A DNA stretch of 64,000 nucleotides from Solen grandis (GCA_021229015.1 CM037788.1:54625573-54689572), one strand, 5' to 3'; positions 25,657-37,859 are shown, counted from the first letter of the stretch. The notes: generated by a model from the sequence alone, not told the origin. Program-made: numbers and translations.

Positions 25657-25830
25657 TGCCCGGAGTTGGCTTGACTTGACTTGACTATTTGAGTTTACCG
25701 TCGCTTCGACAGTATTTCCGTCATATAGCGACGTCCAGCTAATTACAGACGGAGAAAGACCCCGAATACACGGAGGCATCCGGGTAGAACCACCGACCTA
25801 CCGCAAGCCAGCTGGAAGGCGCCCGGAGTT
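25657..25830 (-). mobile_element. 5'-truncated SINE family 1 fragment with 12-bp target duplication (left arm)
   Basis: Only the body is present (GCCTTCCAGCTGGC through ACGGTAAACTCAA and a (GTCAA)n tail). GCCCGGAGTTGG flanks it on both sides (about 25657-25668 and 25819-25830). It landed inside a tRNA-like block. The same junctions occur in the right arm. Confidence 0.75.
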
Positions 25831-25886
25831 GGACTCGAACTCGGGACCATCGGTATGCAAATCGAACACTCTACCACGTCGCCACA
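25819..25886 (-). mobile_element. tRNA-like sequence (SINE head or tRNA pseudogene), left arm
   Basis: On the minus strand TGGCGACGTGGTAGAGTG resembles an A box region and GAGTTCGAGTCC a B box, with tRNA-like spacing. It is interrupted at its 3' end by the SINE fragment, and no intact acceptor stem is visible. It is not called as a functional tRNA gene. Confidence 0.5.
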
Positions 25887-27279
25887 AAAGCTAGCTCAAT
25901 GGCAAGATAGTATTAGTGCCATTTTATACCTCTACTACATTACTTTTTTGAAGTTAAATCAAAATCAGACCATTGGTAGCCGAGAAATACTGTGGACAAA
26001 ATATATTCCATGTATATAACAAAGGGCCACAACTCATATATAATCCAGCCAATAAAGAGATGCCAATGATATGCACAACTTGGCTTGGTACTTATTAATG
26101 CTGTGAAGTTAAATCAAAATCGACCAAGGTAGCGAGAAATAGAAAAAAGGGCCATTACTCATTTAAAATCAAGCAAATCATGACGTGCCAAGGATATGCA
26201 CAACTAGGGTTGGTACTTATTTGTCTTGTAAAGTTTGATCAAAATCCGAGTAAAGGTAGCCGAGAAATAGGGCGGAAATAAGTCTCGTCTACTGACGAAC
26301 GGACTGACCGACAGACCGACGGACAGACGAATGTGACTCCATTATAGCCCCCATATACTTCGTATCTAGGGATATAAAATGTCCATCACAATGACTATAC
26401 GACAGAACAATACTGTATCAGCCTAACATTTAATGCAAAATGTAACCAAGTGAGAAAAAAGTGCAGCAAGAATATGACTCGGGACCCTTTAATTACAAGG
26501 GCTATTCAGACTGAGCTACTGAAACGTTTACACAAAGCTGACAGCAATAAATGTTACTTACAAAGGCTTTTACATACTTCCTCTCTTATTTGGAGTTTAT
26601 CCCAAATTCGCAGTACAAAACAAATTGATATGTTTTTGACAAAACCCTAAATTAAATATACTGGAGAACTTCACAGGGTTTGGCCCTGTGGAGAACTATA
26701 GTCAACTCTCGATACAACAGCAGTGTTTGTAAATCACGTTTCTGCCAATGTATCGTGTTTGCCTGATTAACGTGTGAATCCTTTCGGCATACCCCCATCG
26801 TACCCCACCCACTTAATCTTAGTAAAGGAGTCAGTAAAATCAAGTTTTATATACATGTAGACGCTAAATGATTTTTTGTTGTGCAATGTTAATGTAATAC
26901 TTATTCATATTTTGTATTTGTGATTTACCTTTTTTTTTTCTTTTTTTTTACCAAACTATTTCACTATGTAGACGTTACATGTGTATATATAACTTTTGGA
27001 TAGGTATAAAAGTCGGGCTACTTAAAGGGACGGCACACTGACAAACAAACATTGCGACTATAAAGTTATTCACAAGTCTACATGAGTTGCAACCCATTAC
27101 TTACTATCATCCTCTACAAATAATGCAGCACGTGAGTTATGGGTTGCAACTCATGTAAACTTGTGAATAAATTTATAGTCGCAATGTTTGTTTGTCAGTG
27201 TGCCGTCCCTTTAAGTAGCCCGACTTTTATACCTATCCAAAAGTTATATATACACATGTAACGTCTACATAGTGAAATA

Positions 27280-27332
27280 GTTTGGTAAAAAAAAAAAAAA
27301 AAAAAAAAAAAGAAAAAGAAAAAGAAAAAAAG
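27280..27332. repeat. (A)n-(AAAAG)n tract
   Basis: A simple tract in the right arm near the centre of the palindrome. The left arm has the shorter complementary T tract (26931-26950), so tract length differs between arms. Confidence 0.8.
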
Positions 27333-27939
27333 GTAAATCACAAATACAAAATATGAATAAGTATTACATTAACATTGCACAACAAAAAATCATTTAGCGT
27401 CTACATGTATATAAAACTTGATTTTACTGACTCCTTTACTAAGATTAAGTGGGTGGGGTACGATGGGGGTATGCCGAAAGGATTCACACGTTAATCAGGC
27501 AAACACGATACATCGGCAGAAACGTGATTTACAAACCCTTCTGTTGTATCGAGAGTTGACTATAGTTCTCCAGTATATTTAATTTAGGGTTTGTCAAAAA
27601 CATATCAATTTGTTTTGTACTGCGAATTTGGGATAAATTCCAAATAAGAGAGGGAGTATGTAAAAGCCTTTGTAAGTAACATTTATTGCTGTCAGCTTTG
27701 TGTAAACGTTTCAGTAGCTCAGTCTGAATAGCCCTTGTAATTAAAGGGTCCCGAGTCATATTCTTGCTGCACCTTTTTCTCACTTGGTTACATTTTGCAT
27801 TAAATGTTAGGCTGATACAGTATTGTTCTGTCGTATAGTCATTGTGATGGACATTTTATATCCCTAGATACGAAGTATATGGGGGCTATAATGGAGTCAC
27901 ATTCGTCTGTCCGTCGGTCTGTCGGTCAGTCCGTTCGTC

Positions 27940-29900
27940 AGTAGACGAGACTTATTTCCGCCCTATTTCTCGGCTACCTTTACTCGGATTTTGATCAAAC
28001 TTTACAAGACAAATAAGTACCAACCCTAGTTGTGCATATCCTTGGCACGTCATGATTTGCTTGATTTTAAATGAGTAATGGCCCTTTATTATTTTCTCAA
28101 ATAAGTTTTGTCTGCGCTATTTCTCAGCTACCTTAGGTCTGATTTTGATTTAACTTCACAGCATTAATAAGTACCAAGCCAAGTTGTACATATCATTGGC
28201 ATCTCTTTATTTGTTGGATTTTATATGAGTTATGACCCTTTGTCATATTCATGGAATATATTTTGTCCTCACTATATCGTGGCTACGAATTGTCTGATTT
28301 TAGTGTAATTTCATAGCACTAATAAGTACCAAATTGTGCATATTGTTGACACGTCTTCATCAGTTAGATTTTAAATGAGTTATGGCCCTTTGTTGTATTT
28401 ATGAAATATATTTTGTTCACTCTATATTCCGGCTACCAATGGTCTGTCTGATTTTGATTTAACTAAACAACATTAATTAGTACCAAATCTAAGTGTATAA
28501 TGTTGGCACATCATGACTGGCTTGATTATATATGAGTTGTGGCCAATTAGCAATTCCTAAGAATAGCAATTGATTTTGTCTCAAAATGCATTTGTGGTAT
28601 TAAAGACATGCTTTAAAACTGCCTTAGCTCTAAAGAAATTGAACGAATACCTATTTTCTTTGTTGTATGGGATGTATACACTTGTAATTACTTTGTAACT
28701 AAGGTCTAAACATAAAAGGCATTGTGTGTATATATGTTGCTTTTTTCCGCATCTACATGTTTATATGATACTTTTTCCACATCTACATGTATTACAGTCT
28801 ACATTGCTCCTTTTTCATGAATACGTACCTGTACTATATTTACATTATCTGCTTATCCCACAGTTAACTTTGTCTCTCCACTATTCTAAAATATATATAT
28901 ATATATCTCTCTCTCACTCTCTTTCTTCACTTCTTCCATTATGTCATAATTGTTGTTCTGTAATTACGTTGTTTATTTGTGTTCATCTGTTCATCATATT
29001 ATTTATAATGTATAATCTCAGAAATGAGGAAATAAAGAGTATATATATATATGACTGGCTTGATTATATATGAGTTGTGGCCCATTGTTATATACATGGA
29101 ATATATTTTGTCCACAGTATTTCTCGGCTACCAATGGTCTGATTTTGATTTAAATTCAAAATAGTAATGTAGCAGAGGTATAAAATGGCACTAATACTAT
29201 CTTGCCATTGAGCTAGCTTTTGTGGCGACGTGGTAGAGTGTTCAATTTGCATACCGATGGCCCCGAGTTCGAGTCCAAATCCGGGCGCCTTCCAGCTGGC
29301 TTGCGGTAGGTCGGTGGTTCTACCCGAATGCCCCCGTGTATTCGGGGTCTCTCTCCGTCTGTAATTAGCTGGACGTCGCTATATGACTGAAATACTGTCG
29401 AAGCGACGGTAAACTCAAACAGTCAAGTCAAGTCAAGTCAAGCCAACTCCGGCGGTAGGATTTTACTTGGTTGCATTAATAAGTACCAAGTCCAGTTGCG
29501 CATATCGTTGGCACATCATGACCGGCTTGAATTTATATGAATTAGGACCCTTTGCTATATCTATTGAAGATATTTTGTCCACACTATTTCTTAGCTACTT
29601 TTATTTAACTTCACAACAATTATAAATACCAGGTCTACTAGCTCATATTGTAGGAATTTCATGCTTGCTTCAATTTCATTTGAGTTATTTCCCCCCTTGC
29701 CATATTTCTTAAAATATATTTTATCTGCTGAATTTCTCAGCTACTATTGATCAGATTTTGATATAACTTGACAACATTTATAAGTACCAACTGTAGTAGT
29801 TGCATGTCATGATCAGCTGAATTTAATGTTTGTATACTAAATGGAACTGTTTGTTGCATTACTAGGTAACAAAGACCGTTGTTTCCGCGAAAACCGGTAC
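27940..29900. repeat. Right-arm array of ~125-160-bp units, expanded
   Basis: The same unit type as the left arm in inverted orientation, with additional units (28.08-28.56 kb). A block at 28.56-29.05 kb has no counterpart on the left and contains TA and CT tracts. The frame at 28726-29073 arises from this low-complexity DNA. Confidence 0.75.
29219..29455 (+). mobile_element. tRNA-like block with inserted SINE family 1 fragment (right arm)
   Basis: The mirror of 25657-25886: TGGCGACGTGGTAGAGTG, then GAGTTCGAGTCC, then the SINE body GCCTTCCAGCTGGC to ACGGTAAACTCAAAC, a (AGTCA)n tail, and the flank CCAACTCCGG. Shared junctions mean the insertion predates the inverted duplication, or the arms have been converted. 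Confidence 0.75.
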
Positions 29901-30398
29901 TGTCGCGTGAGCGACTCTTGCCTTTTTTTTTTTTTTTAATGAATTATTATTCTATCATTATGAACGATGTCCGTCAGTGATTACTGTACTTATCATGGAG
30001 AATAATTACTGCGAGGAGAGTTAAAGGAAGTTGCAAATTATTTTTATGTACTTTCAAACACACATATAATCAGATCATGATATAAAACAGTTTTGATTAT
30101 AATATGAACTGTAGATTATTTTACATGATTACCCGATAGTCAATACAATTATTTTATATACCAGTCCAAATTAATTATTTACAAATGGTGCCTTATTTTT
30201 TATGGTACTTGTAAATAGTGATTTATTAGCATGGTACGAGTAGAGACATATTTACCTGCATTTTGCCAGAGATTGTTTTTTAAAAGTATACTGCTAGCGT
30301 ACTTGGTGTTTTATTGTTGTTAAATAACAGTTTCATGCTGCTTGCCCTTCCAGTATTTTTTTCAATGTTGTGGGGAAAGGAGTTCGGGCCCAAAGGGG

Positions 30399-30428
30399 TG
30401 TGTGGGGGGGGGGGGGGGGGGGGGGGGG
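30399..30428. repeat. Poly(G) tract
   Basis: About 26 consecutive G directly outside the right palindrome boundary. Shorter G runs follow at about 30666 and 30694. Such tracts are hard to sequence, so the length is uncertain. Confidence 0.8.
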
Positions 30429-30429
30429 A

Positions 30430-32706
30430 GGAATCAGTTTAAAAATGGGGATTTTTCTGCTATGTATCATGTAAGCCTTCATTGTATTTTACTCATATTT
30501 AATGATATTTATTGCATAAAATATAATAAGACCAATGATACAACATGTTTGAGTAGTTTTATTAAGAATATAATATTTAAACAAATGCAGCAGTGAGTCC
30601 ATGCACATAGTGGTAGGTAAACTATCATAGTTATGGGGCGGGGGTGGGGTGAAAGAAAATAGAAAAGGGGGGGGGGGTGAAAGAAAATAGAAAAGGGGGG
30701 AGGGGTGCCGCCTATATTCATATGCCGACTATTATTAACACTCTTTGGCTGCAAATTGCCTTGAGATATGAGGTATTTCTTCTTGCATTTATATTGTTCA
30801 TTCATACTGGAAAGAAAACACTAAAACTAAGCCTATCGCGTTGCTACGGCAACTGAAAGTGATATTAAAAGTCAATATTTAAAATAGATAAATTAATACA
30901 TGTGACATAGGCCTTGCAAAATCCGAAATCCGTCAAACATATAAACAACAATATAACATTGCTGCATAAATACTCTAAGACTTTGAAATTACACAAATAA
31001 ATCCGTGTGTGTTTTTAAATTTAATGAATTAACCGTGACGTATCTGTTCTACGAGACAATCACATTTTTTCGAAATGCGCTTATAATATAAATTTACTTT
31101 CTTCAGTGCGAGTTTAATGTGTCGTCCCTAGTGGCCTTGTTTTTGACAAAGTAATAGTAGTGTTAATAATTATTTGTTACTTTAAATCCATTGACGCATT
31201 TATTCATTTATGTATTGGCTTTCGCTTTGTCAAGCATGTGTAAACTGATAAAGTTAGCACAAAGTTAAAATTAATAGACTCATTAATACAATATCTTTTT
31301 CATATTTTTTCTTCTCTCTCTCTTTCTCTCTCTCTCTCTACTTATATTATTTTTTTTTGAAGGAACATGCAAGTTTGGCGATTCAATTTAAAACAAGAAA
31401 TGTTTGTGAAACATATATGCCCCCTCATATGCCATAATATGTATATAGCTATATTACATGCAAGGAGTTTGCCTTCATAATGTTGGCTTGTCACAAAAAA
31501 TTCTCAAACTTCAAAAATTTGAGTGAAAATATAATGTGCTAAAATGTGGAACTAAACATTTACTGAAATAAATGGGCTGGAGAAATATTTACACAAGTCA
31601 CAAAGGTCTAAGTGAAAGAACATTGTCAGTTATAAACAAACAAAACATTAAGACTTAGTGCTCTAGGTTTATTATAAAAATTAACAAATCAGCCTTGCTA
31701 GCCATAAGCACAAACATCCACAATAATGAAAGAAAATGATACATCATCCTTCAAATATCTCAAACTTTAAAACAAAACATCTTGATTCATATTTTTAAAT
31801 GGCATGTAAACAGATATTTATGAGTCATTCAGATTCAGTTTAACAATTAAGAGAAGTTGCTTGACTAAGAAATGGCTTAGACAATCACAAAAACAATTGA
31901 ACCAAAGTCCTTATCATATAAAGGCTGTCCTGCTAGATATGTGACTGCAAAGTATGTCATGACTTTCTCATCAACCCAAAACAACAAGGTCTTCTAGGGC
32001 GCGGGATTGCGGGATTCTCGCATTTTCTTCAAAGATGAATAAAGATCATGTGCGTGAAAATCCCGCTTAACGGTGAAATAAATCGCATATTACTAAGACC
32101 TATTTAAAGGCTACTAGTATCTGTCACCGCTAAATTGATACCGATTCATCATGGTATTGCTTATATGTGCATCTGGCACCAGGTGGAATAAGAAATTTCA
32201 AAGCGACAAATGACTGGTATATAGAAAATACGGCTTTGGTCAATACTGACAACAAAACAAACCATATTCTAATTAATTACAAGTGCTAGCGCAATGCGGA
32301 TATTGAACAAACACAGGAAGAATCCAACATAGACAGTAACAGACCCTGTCCGTCGAAAATAAGAAAAATAAAACTGCATATTTTCCATTTCATATGTACA
32401 TTTACGTCAAATATTAAAAGGATTTTGAACACAAAATGTGTTTCAGTGTAATCCCCCTCGTCAGAAGTATAGTATGCGTTAAAATAGACAGTGTCACATT
32501 TATGATCGTGTCGCAGAAATGATTCGGTCGGTAATTGACGAAAGCGCTTCGCGGGTTTTCGGAAAACTGTAAACTGTAAACTGGAAAAGATCGCCGGGTA
32601 AATAAAGGCAAAAGCCACATGATGCAAAAACTCCACACTCTCTCCCGCAATTATAGTCGGTAGTAAGACAATCGAATTCGCACTCTATTTGTTACAAAAC
32701 AATCAG
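30430..32706. other. Non-coding stretch
   Basis: It holds a CT tract (31314-31339). A block starting AACAAGAAATGTTTGTGAAA (31393) looks like the start of an interspersed element, but its other end was not found. Open frames at 32286-32650 (minus) show no recognisable domain. Confidence 0.4.
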
Positions 32707-34161
32707 AACTAGATTTGCATACTGCAAATGCAACGGTTTTCGTGATGATCAACAGTTTCAAACCTGATCAGCCAAGTTAAAATACCAGAAAAACAACAAA
32801 ATTCAAAATGCTTAATAAGTGACCAAGACTTAAAGGCATCTCGAAAGGAATGTGATGTCCCACTGAGCCAGGCCCCCATCTGCTGTGATCAGACCTGCTA
32901 ATTGCTGGTCATCACTGCAGGGAGTCTTTCGCCAATATAGTACCTATATGTTACGGTAAAACCTCTGATGGGTTGATGCATAACTAAATTACCTGCTACA
33001 ATGGAAGTGAGATAGTAGGCTAGTTTTACACAAAGCAATAAACATATGATGACTTGACTTGACTATTTGAGTCGCTTCGACAGTATTTCAGTCATATAGC
33101 GACGTCCAGCTAATTACAGGTGGAGGAAGACCTCGAATGCACGGAGACATCCGGGTAGAACCACCGACCTACCGCAAGCCAGCTGGAAGGCTTCCTCACA
33201 TGAAAATCCGAATGACCCTGCCGGGATTCAACCCCACGCGGTGAGGGGCAGAGTGAGTGTTAAAGTCAGCGACTTTACCCTCTCGGCCACGGAGGCCCCA
33301 AACATATAATGAATGATAGTGATAATATGTGGGTTGTTTAGTTTATGATCCCTTACATAATTATTCTTTATTACATTTATTACTTGGAGTCAATTTTGTA
33401 ACTGCATGATTATAGGATCATATGGCATTTATTTCAGAATTAAAGTTTTGATATTGAAAATATAGAGATACGCATTTTTGTAGTAATTAAAATGAGCCTG
33501 AAGGACATAATTCTGACAATGCAAGATCTTTTTGTTTTTTATTTGCTTTTGCTAGAGACATTTCGTTACATTTTATTCAACAGAATTTCTTTTATTGAAT
33601 AAACAAGTAATAAAATTTGTGTTGATTTCCGACATATAAACATGTGTTGAGGGAAGAAATGAGAGAATGAAAGTAATGAGTGATACATAACTTATTTCAA
33701 AAATTAATGTCCCTTTTATGATAATTTTACAACTAAAATAAAATAAGAAAGAAAGAACAAAATAAATGAAAAAATGAGAGAAAGAAAGAACAAAATAAAG
33801 TAGACAAAATAAATCAACAGAGAAAGAAAGAAAAAAAAGGAAGATTTATATTTGCTCGAATAAAAAAAAGAATAATAGAGAACTTTTAGGATCATTTCTG
33901 GTATTTGGTATGTTCACAACTTTTTTACAAACTGTGAATGACTATATACAACCCCATGTAGCAACATATGCACTCTTGAACAATACCTGTGACAGACTGT
34001 GGCAGCCTGCCTAATCAAAAACAGATGCCCACACAACGGCGGGTGGGTGAATTTTTGCTTGATGATATATATTATTATACTCAATACCATAATTAATTGA
34101 AAACAACCGCCATAACCAATATATTTTGTTACTATATGCTTTGTCCAATGTTATTTACTAT
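32707..34161. repeat. Direct duplication, copy A
   Basis: A 1455-bp block, nearly identical to 35309-37759 once a 977-bp insertion in the latter is removed. It begins at AACTAGATTTGCATACTGCA and ends at GTTATTTACTAT. It contains the same SINE (33040-33312) at the same place and represents the empty site for the copy B insertion (AGTACCTATATG at 32939). Confidence 0.9.
33040..33312 (-). mobile_element. SINE family 1 copy in duplication copy A
   Basis: On the minus strand it starts GGGGCCTCCGTGGCCGAGAG, with a B-box region GGGTTGAATCCC (one base off the usual GGTTCGAATCC). The body runs to CGAAGCGACTCAAATAGTCA; the GGTAAA near the end is deleted compared with copy B. Target duplications are AAACATATGATGA and AAACATATAATGA (one mismatch). 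Confidence 0.85.
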
Positions 34162-34231
34162 GTAAATCTTGGAAATAAACTATTGAATTGAATTGAATTG
34201 AATAAATGGGGGGTGGGGGGGGGGGGGGGTC
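34140..34231 (+). mobile_element. LINE-like 3' end with (ATTGA)n tail, then poly(G)
   Basis: GGAAATAAACTATTGAATTG followed by further ATTGA units resembles a LINE 3' end with a pentanucleotide tail. A G-rich run (34206-34230) follows. The duplication ends within this sequence, since copy B lacks the tail. Confidence 0.45.
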
Positions 34232-35308
34232 ACTTATATAAGGGTTTTGAGATGCCTTTAAGCATCCATATATTGGCAATGAGCCAATATGATCTAAGTG
34301 TGGCACATTGAACGATTTGATTAATGTTGATCATCACTGTGCGCTCAAAAATGTCTTCCAAAGTGTCCCACTTTTTAAACTAAACAGTTAAAAATCAGGT
34401 GAGACAGTTTGGAATCCTGCTTATTATTATGAGAACAATAGTACTCAGTAGTATAAATGATTTACAATTTATTTGTTATCAAAAATTTTGGTAACGTAAC
34501 AAGCCATTTGGTTAAACATATATCAGCTTTCACTCTATGCCTCAAAGTTCAGTAATGCACTAGAAGGAACTTTTGGTAAGCTAAAACTTGTTTAAAAGGT
34601 GGATGTTTGTACATGTACTTAGTTGTTTTGCTATCCAATTCAATAGTGAGTGTGTGGGAGGAATAATAATACATGTAGAATATAGACACAATTCATCCTC
34701 TCTTTCCCTCTCTCTCTCTTACCCACGATTCTTTGAGCGCTTTTACACAGGTCATTCACAGCTCTCATAGCTACACATACACTGTACATTGACCTGTTGC
34801 AAGCCAGCTAGCAGAGCTGCATCTAATTATAGAACATAGGTAACCAGAGATGCTCATTCTGTCAAATTTTCTCTGTTTTTTTCTGGGTCATGTATTGAAA
34901 TTCTCTATAAATTCATCAATTCTTGACAGATTTTCAAAATTCTATTTTTGTTGACGAGGTAAGACATTCTTTTTTCCAATGATGACAAAATATATCACAC
35001 ATTTAAACTTTAAAGGCTTTAAAATCAATTCAAAGTTTGACCAAACTTCATACTGCCACCAAACAACCAAACCAATCCCGATCTGAAAAAACTAAAATTC
35101 TTCAAAAAGTACTTTTTAGAGGCTTTTGATTTTACCAATATTCTTTCGATAAAATATTTTTAGATTTTGAGATATTTTAGGTCAAAGAAAAAACCAATAA
35201 TCACAATATGACCTTGACCTTTGCATTTTTTGAAATTTTGAAACTGTGAAGTCCCTTGAAACAACAAACAATACAATCTGTGAACATTTCATAAAGATTG
35301 CTTCAAAA
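34232..35308. other. Non-coding spacer between the two duplication copies
   Basis: AT-rich, with a small hairpin ATATTGGC/GCCAATAT near 34270 and a CT tract near 34698-34720. The GACCTTGACCTTTGCA motif near 35211 resembles old interspersed repeats. No gene supported. Confidence 0.45.
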
Positions 35309-35541
35309 AACTAGATTTGCATACTGCAAATGCAACGGTTTTCGTGATGATCAACAGTTTCAAACCTGATCAGCCAAGTTAAAATACCAGAAAAACAACA
35401 AAATGCAAAATGCTTTATATGTGACCAAGACTTAAAGGCATCTCGAAAGGAATGTGATGTTCCACTGAGCCAGGCCCCCATCTGCTGTGATCAAACCTGC
35501 TAATTGCTGGTCATCACTGCAGGGAGTCTTTAGCCAATATA

Positions 35542-36528
35542 GTACCGATTTTTTTTTTTTTTTTTACCGATTTTATTTACAAACATTGCATAAGTCCTAC
35601 ACATGTAGGAAGCATTAGCATTACAAACAATACATAACATATGAGACAAAATTATCACGTGATGTAAAGGAAAACGGCTAAATATGCTCAAATTAAATAT
35701 AAATGAGAGAGAGGGAAAGAGAGAGAGAGAGGCACATAGACAAATTTACATGCAATTGTTCAGTATTATCATTATATCTTAATTAAAGACATAAAATAGA
35801 AAACTGATTAATAATTCATTTATGAGTATTGTATTGTAAATATATGTCTATTAAAACTACATAAATTCATTTCTGTTAAAATATAAATTCACGCATCATG
35901 AGCGTGCTGAAAAAATGCGTTACCGGATGACTAATGAAATGGCTGGATTTTACTAAGCACATGGCTGTTACAAATCAAAACAACTGAAAATAATGGATTT
36001 TACCAAGTGTTCAAGTTTCAATAGGGAAGGAATATAAACATATGGTATGGTTTCTTCTATAAAATTGATTGACATGTATTAAATATTCATGACAACATTT
36101 TTATAGGGGTTTTTTGACTAGCCAGTGACACAACTGAACTTAGGATATATATGCCGACTGTGCAGGATACAACTGAGAAAGAGTAAGTTTGCTTAAGTTA
36201 CTCTTTTATATAAATGTCTTAATATGATTTACAAATAAAATCAAACATTACTATCAAAATGACATATATTCAAATAAATAATACAGAACTGATGTAGGTG
36301 AGTGGGAGATGTAAACACGATGTGTATGCTATATGTAGGCCTGTGTGTTTAGAACAAAGTGTATCAATATTAAGGCAAAATATATACATCATTATATACA
36401 ATTGGCTTGTCATTAAGCATCTTCACAATTAATAATCCATTTTCCCTCATGTTCTTTACACATAATGCATAATGCATAGATGAAGATATAATATATGCAT
36501 ATTCAAGTAAACAAACACAGAGTGTACC
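35542..36528 (-). mobile_element. Retroposed transcript-like insertion with poly(A) tail
   Basis: Read on the minus strand, the block ends in AATAAA (plus positions 35572-35577), then a short spacer, then about 17 A (35549-35565). It is flanked by GTACC (35542-35546 and 36524-36528). The corresponding empty site exists in copy A. No protein frame or RT domain is visible, so it looks like a 5'-truncated cDNA of a 3' UTR or long non-coding RNA, mobilised by a LINE. It could also be an unknown LINE 3' end. Confidence 0.75.
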
Positions 36529-36627
36529 TATATGTTACGGTAAAACCTCTGATGGGTTGATGCATAACTAAATTACCTGCTATGTACAATGGAAGTGAGA
36601 TAGTAGGCTAGTTTTACACTAAGCAAT

Positions 36628-36902
36628 AAACATATAATGACTTGACTATTTGAGTTTACCGTCGCTTCGACAGTATTTCAGTCATATAGCGACGTCCAGC
36701 TAATTACAGGTGGAGGAAGACCTCGAATGCACGGAGACATCCGGGTAGAACCACCGACCTACCGCAAGCCAGCTGGAAGGCTTCCTCACATGAAAATCCG
36801 AATGACCCTGCCGGGATTCAACCCCACGCGGTGAGGGGCAGAGTGAGTGTTAAAGTCAGCGACTTTACCCTCTCGGCCACGGAGGCCCCAAACATATAAT
36901 GA
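36628..36902 (-). mobile_element. SINE family 1 copy in duplication copy B
   Basis: The same insertion as at 33040-33312, with identical 13-bp target duplications AAACATATAATGA on both sides. It retains the full CGAAGCGACGGTAAACTCAA end that copy A has lost. Confidence 0.85.
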
Positions 36903-37859
36903 ATGATAGTGATAATATGTGGGTTGTTTAGTTTATGATCCCTTACATAATTATTCTTTATTACATTTATTACTTGGAGTCAATTTTGTAACTGCATGAT
37001 TATAGGATCATACGGCATTTATTTCAGAATTAAAATTTTGATATTGAAAATATAGAGATACGCATTTTTGTAGTAATTAAAATGAGCCTGAAGGACATAA
37101 TTCTGACAATGCAAGATCTTTTTGTTTTTTATTTGCTTTTGCTAGAGACATTTCGTTACATTTTATTCAACAGAATTTCTCTTATTGAATAAACAAGTAA
37201 TAGAATTTGTGTTGATTTCCGACATATAAACATGTGTTGAGGGAAGAAATGAGAGAATGAAAGTAATGAGTGATACATAACTTATTTCAAAAATTAATGT
37301 CCCTTTTATGATAATTTTACAACAAAAATAAAATAAGAAAGAAAGAACGAAATAAATGAAAAAATGAAAGAAAGAAAGAAAGAAAGAACAAAATAAAGTA
37401 GACAAAATAAATCAACAGAGAAAGAAAGGAAAAAAAAGGAAGATTTATATTTGCTCGAATAAAAAAAGAATAATAGAGAACTTTTAGGATCATTTCTGGT
37501 ATTTGGTATGTTCACAACTTTTTTACAAACTGTGAATGACTATATACAACCCCATGTAGCAACATATGCACTCTTGAACAATACCTGTGACAGACTGTGG
37601 CAGCCTGCCTAATCAAAAGCAGATGCCCACACAACGGCGGGTGGGTGAATTTTTGCTTGATGATATATATTATTATACTCAATACCATAATTAATTGAAA
37701 ACAACCGCCATAACCAATATATTTTGTTACTATATGCTTTGTCCAATGTTATTTACTATTATCACAATAAATACAATATCTACAATTTCTATCTATTCTA
37801 ATTCTACCATACCTACCAGACTCAATTTTAGCGGATATGACGATAAACGCAACCTGGAA

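Larger units (their letters stand above)
25230..26290. repeat. Left-arm array of ~125-160-bp units
   Basis: Units marked by TTGGTACTTAT, GTGAAGTTAAATCAAAATC, GTAGCCGAGAAATA and a GGGCCATAACTCAT-like motif repeat across the arm. A SINE fragment and a tRNA-like block interrupt one unit. The array ends in ACGGACTGACCGACAGACCG near 26295, followed by CCCCCATATACTTCGTATCT. It is mirrored in the right arm. Confidence 0.75.
24860..30391. repeat. Large imperfect palindrome (inverted duplication), ~5.5 kb
   Basis: The left arm (24860-27097) is the reverse complement of the right arm (27139-30391) around a 41-bp spacer centred near 27118. The inner ~1.2 kb of each arm is nearly identical. Outward, similarity is broken by indels. 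The outer boundary is GGGCCC with TCCTTTCCCCACAAC on the left and GTTGTGGGGAAAGGAG on the right. The right arm is about 1 kb longer, from extra repeat units and an unmatched block near 28.56-29.05 kb. Both arms carry the same SINE fragment at the same junctions. It could be a real inverted duplication, a long-TIR element or an assembly fold-back artefact. Confidence 0.85.
35309..37759. repeat. Direct duplication, copy B (with insertion)
   Basis: Matches 32707-34161 in the same orientation with scattered substitutions and small microsatellite length changes (for example the GAAA tract near 37370). A 977-bp retroposed insertion splits it at 35547-36523. Its right end lies 100 bp before the assembly gap, so a false (haplotypic) duplication must be considered. 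Confidence 0.9.

Noticed and set aside
26450..27783. Similar 66- and 84-codon frames in the two palindrome arms (MRKKCSKNMTRDPL and mirror)
   Set aside because: Conservation is explained by arm identity; one copy ends early and no domain is recognised. Kept out of the gene list.
28726..29073. 115-codon frame
   Set aside because: Arises from TA and CT low-complexity DNA in the unmatched block of the right arm.
32286..32650. Two overlapping minus-strand frames of 116 and 78 codons
   Set aside because: No domain, no splice support, different frames over the same DNA.
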